The notes beneath the pieces are model-generated. The model was given only the letters and a program-made list of their open reading frames with translations, did no database searches and was not told the origin of the DNA. A stretch of 64,000 nt of DNA from Pseudoalteromonas rubra (lineage in GTDB: Bacteria; Pseudomonadota; Gammaproteobacteria; Enterobacterales; Alteromonadaceae): NCBI RefSeq assembly GCF_001482385.1, contig NZ_CP013611.1:4409501-4473500 (forward strand), written 5' to 3'. How positions within the stretch are numbered: position 1 is the first letter of the stretch; every line of letters starts with the position of its first letter. Shown here piece after piece: positions 57,834 through 64,000 of the stretch. Both the position numbers and the translations under genes were made by a program.

Positions 57834-58136
57834 CCTGTAAAAAGCTCCGTTATCGGCGCAAATGATTGTTTATATCAACGTAAAAAAGCGCCCATGTAAC
57901 TAAAAAGCCTGACTAGCAAGGTAAATTTCTTCTGAAATACAAAAAGCTAACACTAATTTTTATTTTTAATCGAACATCTCGATGGGACTTTTGCTTTTTA
58001 AGATTAACCACCAACAATGGTCGTTATCTCAGCCACATAATGCTTTGTTATTTCAGCTTTTTGTTATATTGTTGTCGCATATATCTCGTTGAACTATTTG
58101 GTTATTTAAGTTCACAGTACATACAAGGATTTTGCG
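57834..58136. other. Junction between transposition module and cargo
   Basis: About 300 bp of AT-rich sequence with no coding region recognised. It presumably holds the RADAR promoter, but I find no consensus hexamer pair with good spacing. Confidence 0.5.
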
Positions 58137-59693
58137 ATGACAACAACGTACATTCCGCTAGATAAATCAGAATCAGCAGAACAAATCAAACCAGAAACGA
58201 TTTTACCTAGACCTATTTATGATGACTTAGTTAATTTCATCGACATTGCGAGGGATGAAGCTAAGTCTGTAGACAAAGACTACAACAAATCAGAGCGAAG
58301 CCATAAAGCGATTTCCATCGATGGAGAGCGGGGTTCAGGCAAAACATCTATTTTAGTGAACTTAAAAAGTTACATTAAAACTACTAAACCTGAGCTACTT
58401 AACGATGTTCATATATTAGAGCCTATCGATCCTACTTTACTTGAAGACGGTGAATCACTGTTTTTGCACGTTATTGTGGCTGCAATTCTCCATGATGAGG
58501 ATATAAAAAAAGCACAATCAGGCAATGCAAATAAAGATGGTAGTTTCTCTCATACATTGGAAAAGCTCGCAAGTGCCTTAGAGTCTGTCGACGACCAAAA
58601 AGACTTACGCGGTATGGATAAAATTCGCTCACTGTACGGCAACAAACATTTGGTTAATTGTGTCACTGACTTTTTTAAAAGTACTCTAAAGCTTTTAAAC
58701 AAACATTTATTGGTGTTACCGATAGATGATGTTGATACCTCATTAAACCTCGCATTTGAAAATTTAGAGATTATACGCCGCTATTTAGTGGCGCCTTGTG
58801 TATTACCTATCGTCAGCGGAGATCGAAAACTCTATGATGAGGTTTGTTGGCGTGATTTTCATGGCCGTTTGACGAAGGATTCTTCGTATCAGGAGTTACA
58901 GGCCTTCAATATTGCGCAAGAACTAGCAAACGAATACCAACGTAAGATTTTGCCATTACCACGCCGTTTAAGCATGCCAGCAGTCGAGACCTATTGGGCT
59001 AATACAGAGATAAAATTGGGTACTGATACTGGTATGCCGTTACCGAACTTTATTGCTTGGTTAGAAATTTTCTTGGCTGGCCCTGTAAATGGCTTGGAGA
59101 ATAGTAAACTCAATATACCTGTACCATCAATACGTGCACTGACTCAATTTATCAATCATTGCGGGGACCTAATATCTAAATTGCCTAATGAGGTCACTGC
59201 TGAGCAAAGTCAACTAGCCATTAAACAGCGCTGGCAAATGCCAGAGACTAACCTTTCCGCAGTAGATAAATTTCAACACAAGTATGCCGAATTGACTAAA
59301 AGAGTAGACAGAAAATATGATGAGGCTTACAAAGAATTTGAAAAGATTGAATCAGAACCAAAAAGTGCGCTTAAGGAATTTAGTGGAAAACATGCTTCGC
59401 TGACAAAAGAGTGGGTTCATAAGCTCAAGACATATTTTCAATATGAGCCAAAGGCGGGCTCTCACTATTTGACATTGCTTGCAAAAGAGCACTGGCTTGA
59501 GTTAAAAGAACAAAAAAGCCAATTTACTTCTGTTTTTTCTACCCCATTGTTTCAGCCATTAACTCATAACTGCGGTGAGCTTAAATTATTTGACAAGCCT
59601 TATGATATGTCTGACTGGAGCCAAAAACTTTTAAAAAAACTACCAGATTTGTGGTTTGACCCCATTAAAGATAAACGGACAAGGCCTTGTTGA
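58137..59693 (+). CDS. RdrA N-terminal fragment (ATPase domain)
   Basis: This fragment of 518 codons encodes native residues 1-515 plus three residues (RPC) from the IS end. Both Walker motifs are retained, so a truncated ATPase may be made, but the C-terminal 381 residues needed for the full assembly are missing. Confidence 0.85.
   Translation: MTTTYIPLDKSESAEQIKPETILPRPIYDDLVNFIDIARDEAKSVDKDYNKSERSHKAISIDGERGSGKTSILVNLKSYIKTTKPELLNDVHILEPIDPTLLEDGESLFLHVIVAAILHDEDIKKAQSGNANKDGSFSHTLEKLASALESVDDQKDLRGMDKIRSLYGNKHLVNCVTDFFKSTLKLLNKHLLVLPIDDVDTSLNLAFENLEIIRRYLVAPCVLPIVSGDRKLYDEVCWRDFHGRLTKDSSYQELQAFNIAQELANEYQRKILPLPRRLSMPAVETYWANTEIKLGTDTGMPLPNFIAWLEIFLAGPVNGLENSKLNIPVPSIRALTQFINHCGDLISKLPNEVTAEQSQLAIKQRWQMPETNLSAVDKFQHKYAELTKRVDRKYDEAYKEFEKIESEPKSALKEFSGKHASLTKEWVHKLKTYFQYEPKAGSHYLTLLAKEHWLELKEQKSQFTSVFSTPLFQPLTHNCGELKLFDKPYDMSDWSQKLLKKLPDLWFDPIKDKRTRPC
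59674..59682 (+). repeat. 9-bp target-site duplication, left copy
   Basis: AACGGACAA directly precedes the IS left terminus and is identical to 60718-60726. Confidence 0.97.
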
Positions 59694-60717
59694 TCAAATC
59701 CAGATAACTTAGGTAACACCGAGATTTCAACTGCTTCCCTGATATTCAGGCATACCTAGCCTAGTCATTCTATTGAGTACTTTCACTTTGATCATCGCTT
59801 CAGTGTGTTGCTGATTGAATCCACGACTGACCAGCTTGTCACCCATTAGCTGTTTGTATCGGTACATTGCCGTTTCCGCCAGTGAACGTTGATGGTAGTT
59901 CACACATTTTTTCCACTCACTGCTGCCTATATGCTTTGTTAAAATGACCGCGCTGTTGCGAGCATGTCCATCCTCCCACAACTGTGCGTTACTCCTTGGT
60001 GGGATCACTGCTTCGGCCTTTTTAGCTGCTACTTCGGCATAACAGCCTCTGGTATCATAGGCACCATCTGCTTTAACTGAGCTGATCTTCCTGCGCAATG
60101 GTCTGAGTAGGTCACCCAAAACTTCTGAATCAGCTACAGACACTGTGGACAACTCAGCGCCTACGATTTGGTGTGTATCTGGATCAACTGCCAGGTGTAG
60201 CTTTCGCCATGTTCGGCGCTTGTTTGCACCATGTTTTCTTGCATGCCACTCACCATTTCCGTACACCTTCAAACCAGTGCTATCAACCACAATATCAATG
60301 CCTCCGGATGCACTGGAGTGTGGCCTATAGCGAACTGCCAGCTCTGCACTACGCTTGCACAAACAACTATAAGTTGGCGTATCCAAATCAAGCTTCATCA
60401 TTGATATTAGTGACGAAACAAAACCCTGTGCAGCTCGAAGAGACAAGCGAAATACAGCCCGCAAAGTCAGGCAGGTCTCAATTGCCAGTTCAGAGAAATG
60501 ATTAGCCCGGCCTTTACCGCCGTGATGTTGCGTGTTGTTCCACTGTTCAATCGCGTCCTCGGAAAACCAAAGTTGGATGTTACCTCTGGCGATAAGGGCT
60601 TTGTTGTATTCGCGCCAGTTGGTGATACGCTTTTCTTTCAAAGTTCAGCCTCTGTGTTTGCTTTCGAGATCTGATCACATAAGGCTAAATTAGTTCAATG
60701 ATTTAGGAAACAACGCC
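59683..60717 (-). mobile_element. IS5-family (IS903-group) insertion sequence
   Basis: A 1035-bp element with one transposase gene on the minus strand. The ends are 18-bp imperfect inverted repeats (GGCCTTGTTGATCAAATC and the complement of GATTTAGGAAACAACGCC; 13 of 18 match). A perfect 9-bp target duplication flanks it, as in the IS903 group. Its composition is less AT-rich than the cargo around it, pointing to a separate source. Confidence 0.95.
59727..60641 (-). CDS. IS5-family transposase
   Basis: A 304-aa DDE transposase, apparently intact. Catalytic residues are D120 (DIVVDSTGLKVYG), D192 (KADGAYDTRG) and E256 within R-x3-E-x6-K (RSLAETAMYRYK), the signature of IS4/IS5-type enzymes. It is transcribed against rdrA. 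A recent, potentially mobile copy is indicated by the perfect target duplication. Confidence 0.95.
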   Translation of the reverse strand: MKEKRITNWREYNKALIARGNIQLWFSEDAIEQWNNTQHHGGKGRANHFSELAIETCLTLRAVFRLSLRAAQGFVSSLISMMKLDLDTPTYSCLCKRSAELAVRYRPHSSASGGIDIVVDSTGLKVYGNGEWHARKHGANKRRTWRKLHLAVDPDTHQIVGAELSTVSVADSEVLGDLLRPLRRKISSVKADGAYDTRGCYAEVAAKKAEAVIPPRSNAQLWEDGHARNSAVILTKHIGSSEWKKCVNYHQRSLAETAMYRYKQLMGDKLVSRGFNQQHTEAMIKVKVLNRMTRLGMPEYQGSS

Positions 60718-60726
60718 AACGGACAA
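60718..60726 (+). repeat. 9-bp target-site duplication, right copy
   Basis: AACGGACAA directly follows the IS right terminus and is identical to 59674-59682. Confidence 0.97.
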
Positions 60727-60755
60727 TAGTTTCATTCCCTATCATTGATGTTGGT

Positions 60756-61871
60756 GTGCAAACTAAGAAGGGATGGAACTATTGGAATGAAGTTAAAAAC
60801 AACCCGGAGCAGAATGCGAATGTAGCAGATAAAGCTATTTTGTTGATTTCATTATGCACGCAGCGATATTTTTTTGAGAGAGCTAAACAGTCCGATATGT
60901 TAAACATCGGAAGACTATTTGAAATCATTATTGCTAGTTTAGTTTATACACCGAAGCTCGAGGATCTTGAGCGAGTGATTAGACAGGCTCCATTCCATTC
61001 AGCTTCTGCTTTGGCTCCTGCCAATACGCTAATTGTTGATGAGGAAGATAACGAAAGTAACGAAGAGTCAAACGACGGGGAGCTACGACAGCCGGACAGA
61101 AGTATTAACGTACTATTGCCCCAGCTAACGCTTGAAATTGAAAAGTGGAGAAATGAGTACAAAGTTGACCAACTAAATCTGTCACCTTGGCTAGTTTATC
61201 AAGTATTTAATAAAGTTTTTAATCAAGGGATAAGAGACAAGGTTTACGTTAATGATTCAACAAATGCAAATTTAGCAGTGCAAGCAATTGCCAAGTCATT
61301 TTATTTAATATGGTCTGCTTTTGGCTCATTTGAAAAAGGGAGATTGTTTGGCTTGCCTGAAGTAGTTGCTACAAATAATCTTAAATCGGCGAAAAACTTT
61401 GAAAGTAATGATCACTTTAATCTGAACATTAGACCATTTTCACCAACTAAAAGCTCTAGAACTGTCGCCGAGAGAGAGCGATTTGGTGAGTTGTCCAGGA
61501 CAGTTACTTATGTATTATCGAGACATCCATTAAGAGCATGGATTGAGGATGTAGTAGAGGAAGAAGAAGAATGGTTTCAAGGTTCAGAAATACAAACAAG
61601 TAAGCCTAAAAGCGAAACGAAGAAAACTACAGGAGCAACAGTTAAAGAGAGAGACAGATTTAAAGAGCGAGTCAGTGAAATGTTCGGTTTAGACTCACCT
61701 CCAAAACAACTTAGTAAGACATTTATAAAGAAAATGATGCAAGCTCAGGAGTGGGACCGAGATAAGTTCCAAGCAAGCCTACTAGTTTTGGAAAAAGAGT
61801 TTAAAGACAAATATACAAACACATTTAAAGACGCGGGTTTTGAGTGTTTTCCAGAACAAGGTAGTGACTGA
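60756..61871 (+). CDS. RdrA C-terminal fragment
   Basis: The remainder of rdrA after the IS opens in frame; the first usable initiation codon is GTG at 60756, giving 371 residues. It ends in the coupled TGATG junction with rdrB. It has no P-loop. Translation would require a transcript from the IS or readthrough. It contains an acidic stretch (DEEDNESNEESNDGE). Confidence 0.75.
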   Translation: MQTKKGWNYWNEVKNNPEQNANVADKAILLISLCTQRYFFERAKQSDMLNIGRLFEIIIASLVYTPKLEDLERVIRQAPFHSASALAPANTLIVDEEDNESNEESNDGELRQPDRSINVLLPQLTLEIEKWRNEYKVDQLNLSPWLVYQVFNKVFNQGIRDKVYVNDSTNANLAVQAIAKSFYLIWSAFGSFEKGRLFGLPEVVATNNLKSAKNFESNDHFNLNIRPFSPTKSSRTVAERERFGELSRTVTYVLSRHPLRAWIEDVVEEEEEWFQGSEIQTSKPKSETKKTTGATVKERDRFKERVSEMFGLDSPPKQLSKTFIKKMMQAQEWDRDKFQASLLVLEKEFKDKYTNTFKDAGFECFPEQGSD

Positions 61872-64000
61872 TGTTACACCGTCAATTAAGTGAGCACGCG
61901 GCAGGTTGTTTTTATAGTGATGAGCAGGTAGCAAAACACCTCTGGCAGTTTTTGCATTCATCACAAGACGATACATTTAATGACATCTGGCAATTGCTAC
62001 AAAATGAATGCTATCAATTGCTAACATCGAGTGTTGATACACGTTATCCTCGGGAGTTTAGGCTTAATGACATCCGAGCACTAATGGGTCAGCAGTGCCA
62101 TGCTGGCTTATTTGTTAGCTCTCATTTGCCATGGCTGGACGAATTAGCAGATACGTTATTGATACGCAATGGTGATTACCTGCAATTTAGAGAGTCAAAG
62201 ACCCAAGCTTATGTGCGCCTTGCCGCAGAGCTTGATCCTTCGTTATTAGTAGGCTGGCAACTTGCAGATTGGTTACAGCAAAATCCAATACCCCAAATCC
62301 ACGATATTAGGCGGGTTATTAATGCTCAATTGCCGTTTTTTGCCCCTCCTGCAAATTCGGCGAAGCCTTTTGCTGAGGGCCATGTTCATGTTTGGGGTGT
62401 TACCACTGAGAGTCTTATTTTTAATGAAATTTTGTTCCAATCTAAGCCGCTAAAAAACGGGAATGCGGTTTTGGCTAACGGTCAGCTAAGCGATGCTCAG
62501 ACAGACGAGCTATTAGTCCGAGCTAGAACCCTATTTGCTGACCTTATTAGCTTTGCAAAGACGGCCAATTGTAGCCCAGATAAGCAATTAAAGAGTGAGC
62601 AGGCTAATTCGTTCAGTCATTGGTTAAAGGAACGTGACGCGTCATTTCGAACGAGTAATGATTGGGAACTGATAGCGAAGTTGCCGCACAATATTAACGA
62701 ATTAAACTTACAATGGCTACTGGTTGAATTTGCGAAGGCAATTTGTCAACGACAGGCAAATTGCTGGTTGTGGTTGCATGTATTTTTGAGTTTTATTTAT
62801 CAAAGTTCCAGTACTTTTGAATCCACCCGAGTTGCAATACTTTGTTTTTGGCAAACGATGAATGCGCTGAGACGCCGTTTGATTATGGATGGTCAGGGGC
62901 TCTCGCGTTTTGTAGAAACTTATAATGGCAGCTATTTACGTAAAGTTGGCCAGCCTTATCAAGATAATATTCGCCGAATATTTGCAGGAAAAGGTGATGT
63001 TGCGGAAATTAAGTCTGGACTTTTTTCATTCACAGAAAAAAGTATAGAAAATTTTTCTCAAGCACTCCTTTCTTCTTCAAACGTTACAATACCCAAAGCT
63101 CCGTACATCTTTGGGGAACATGAAGTTGTTTTAAATGAAGGTACTCGTCGTTATATTGATAGTTTAGAGCGTTGGCACTATTGTGGCCACTTTTCTCGTT
63201 CACAATTAGCTGGAATAGGAAAAAGGCCTAAAGCTGATTTAAAAGAGAATTGGAAGAAAGCAGCAAAATTACTTCGTAAATTAAATTCGCAATCTGGTTG
63301 GAGTGAATCTACCTTTCTGGGAGGTAAGTTAAATCCAAGCTTTCATTTTCAACCAAATAGGTGGTTTCGAGGCCTAGATGTAGCAGGTGATGAAAATGCT
63401 CTCAAAATTGAGTATTTTGCACCAATGTTACGTTGGTTAAGATCAGGATTACATTCAAAAAGTGCAACTGAAACAGCATGCAAGGATTTTCATTTTAGCA
63501 TTCATGCGGGAGAAGATTACGCACACCCACTGTCGGGCATGCGACACATTGATGAAACTGTTCGTTTTTGTGACATGCGAGAGGGCGATAGACTTGGTCA
63601 TGCGTTAGCACTTGGTATTGAACCAGCCAAATGGGCGCAACGACAGGGTGAAATGGTACTCTATGCTGATGAGCATTTGGACAACTTAGTCTGGATGTGG
63701 CACTACGCAACGGTTTTAAGCACTCAACTTCCGCTCGCACAACAAGTGATCCCGCTGCTCGAACGGCGAATAGTTCGCTTTTACAATAAAGTTAGTTGGT
63801 TAAAACAGCCCAAGTTTCATGACGAGGTTGAGTCACAATCCGAGGCTCATCTATTTGATGCTCAAAAGGATAAGTTGACGCCAGATATTCTATATCGAGC
63901 TTGGTTGTTAAGAAGAAACTGTTATTTCCAGCTGAAAAAACTTCATGGCAACAAACCAATGTCAGCAATGGAGGTGATTGCTTTGCCTGATTGGGCGCGT
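61871..64000 (+). CDS. rdrB: RdrB, RADAR adenosine deaminase (3' partial)
   Basis: The frame is open to the window edge, 710 codons; the stop is beyond 64000. It is an adenosine-deaminase-fold protein of unusual size. Zinc ligands H171 and H173 lie in EGHVHVWG, the catalytic His/Glu in IHAGEDYAHPL (H545, E548), RLGHALALG at 574-582 (H577) and the downstream YADEHLDN segment replaces the usual DDP motif. The family forms a large shell and converts adenosine, including ATP, to inosine forms during infection. The ATG overlaps the rdrA stop (TGATG), implying coupling. The deaminase frame shows no lesion. Confidence 0.88.
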   Translation, partial: MLHRQLSEHAAGCFYSDEQVAKHLWQFLHSSQDDTFNDIWQLLQNECYQLLTSSVDTRYPREFRLNDIRALMGQQCHAGLFVSSHLPWLDELADTLLIRNGDYLQFRESKTQAYVRLAAELDPSLLVGWQLADWLQQNPIPQIHDIRRVINAQLPFFAPPANSAKPFAEGHVHVWGVTTESLIFNEILFQSKPLKNGNAVLANGQLSDAQTDELLVRARTLFADLISFAKTANCSPDKQLKSEQANSFSHWLKERDASFRTSNDWELIAKLPHNINELNLQWLLVEFAKAICQRQANCWLWLHVFLSFIYQSSSTFESTRVAILCFWQTMNALRRRLIMDGQGLSRFVETYNGSYLRKVGQPYQDNIRRIFAGKGDVAEIKSGLFSFTEKSIENFSQALLSSSNVTIPKAPYIFGEHEVVLNEGTRRYIDSLERWHYCGHFSRSQLAGIGKRPKADLKENWKKAAKLLRKLNSQSGWSESTFLGGKLNPSFHFQPNRWFRGLDVAGDENALKIEYFAPMLRWLRSGLHSKSATETACKDFHFSIHAGEDYAHPLSGMRHIDETVRFCDMREGDRLGHALALGIEPAKWAQRQGEMVLYADEHLDNLVWMWHYATVLSTQLPLAQQVIPLLERRIVRFYNKVSWLKQPKFHDEVESQSEAHLFDAQKDKLTPDILYRAWLLRRNCYFQLKKLHGNKPMSAMEVIALPDWAR

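Larger units (their letters stand above)
58137..61871 (+). pseudogene. rdrA: RdrA, RADAR ATPase, interrupted by an IS element
   Basis: The gene is split at 59682/60727. Excising 59683-60717 together with one copy of the 9-bp duplication restores a continuous 896-codon frame with no other stop or shift. The protein has a STAND/KAP-like P-loop domain: Walker A GERGSGKT (63-70) and Walker B LLVLPIDDVD (191-200). RADAR's RdrA assembles into a ring that works with RdrB against phages. Identification rests on the P-loop ATPase of ~900 aa directly coupled to an RdrB-type deaminase, not on alignment. As it stands the ATPase is truncated after residue 515. Confidence 0.85.
54248..64000 (+). mobile_element. 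Tn7-like transposon at ffs (left part; right end beyond window)
   Basis: The element begins just downstream of ffs and contains tnsA, tnsB, tnsC, then cargo. The exact left terminus is ambiguous: TGT trinucleotides occur at 54248, 54251 and 54260. TnsB-site-like repeats starting CYGCA occur at 54267, 54288 and 54312, spaced 21 and 24 bp. The Tns proteins are short (211, 613, 337 aa against about 270, 700, 555 in classic Tn7), as in the type I-F3 CRISPR-associated elements, for which ffs is one of the known attachment sites. TniQ, cas genes and array are not in the window, so CRISPR association is inference. Confidence 0.85.

Noticed and set aside
59683..60717. IS as carrier of an extra cargo gene
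   Set aside because: Only the transposase frame is convincing; the plus-strand frames inside are its shadows.
54248..64000. CRISPR array or cas genes inside the transposon
   Set aside because: No direct-repeat array and no Cas-like frame found in the visible part; CRISPR association is kept only as a prediction.

Overview
The window reads as chromosomal DNA of a marine gammaproteobacterium, most likely Pseudoalteromonas or a close relative. This is inferred from gene content and order (ccmCDEFGHI-mlaA; dapD-glnD-map facing rpsB-tsf-pyrH-frr-uppS-cdsA-dxr-rseP-bamA-skp-lpxD-fabZ-lpxA-lpxB-rnhB-dnaE-accA-tilS) and from two large TonB-dependent receptors. No database was searched.

Layout. 1-6.0 kb: the cytochrome c maturation operon, entered inside ccmC, with tightly overlapping genes and mlaA at its end. 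6.2-10 kb: a lipoprotein gene broken at a G9 tract, converging on an OprC/NosA-like copper TonB receptor whose promoter region is rich in short dyads. 10-22.5 kb: mixed single genes: EAL-HDOD signalling protein, putP, a small peptide plus membrane-protein operon, a LysR/azoreductase divergent pair, two divergent small HTH regulators, a possible nitrobindin-like protein, and a membrane-anchored AraC regulator followed by a TonB receptor. 22.5-48.2 kb: the essential core: lysine/nitrogen control (dapD, glnD), translation (map, rpsB, tsf, frr), UMP kinase, isoprenoid and phospholipid precursors (uppS, cdsA, dxr), envelope assembly (rseP, bamA, skp), lipid A (lpxD, fabZ, lpxA, lpxB), then rnhB, dnaE, accA, tilS. 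48.3-54.2 kb: diguanylate cyclase, CPA2 antiporter, patatin, DUF3014 protein and the 4.5S SRP RNA gene ffs.

54.25 kb to the end: the left part of a Tn7-like transposon inserted immediately downstream of ffs. Its short TnsA, TnsB and TnsC resemble those of the type I-F3 CRISPR-associated group, for which ffs is a known attachment site. No TniQ, Cas gene or CRISPR array lies inside the window, so that assignment is an inference. The cargo begins with a RADAR anti-phage system: the ATPase gene rdrA followed by the adenosine deaminase gene rdrB, which runs off the window. rdrA is split by a 1035-bp IS5-family (IS903-group) element flanked by a perfect 9-bp duplication. Removing the element and one copy of the duplication restores a single 896-codon frame, so the insertion looks recent and is the only lesion in rdrA. 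The defence system is therefore probably off, or altered, in this genome.
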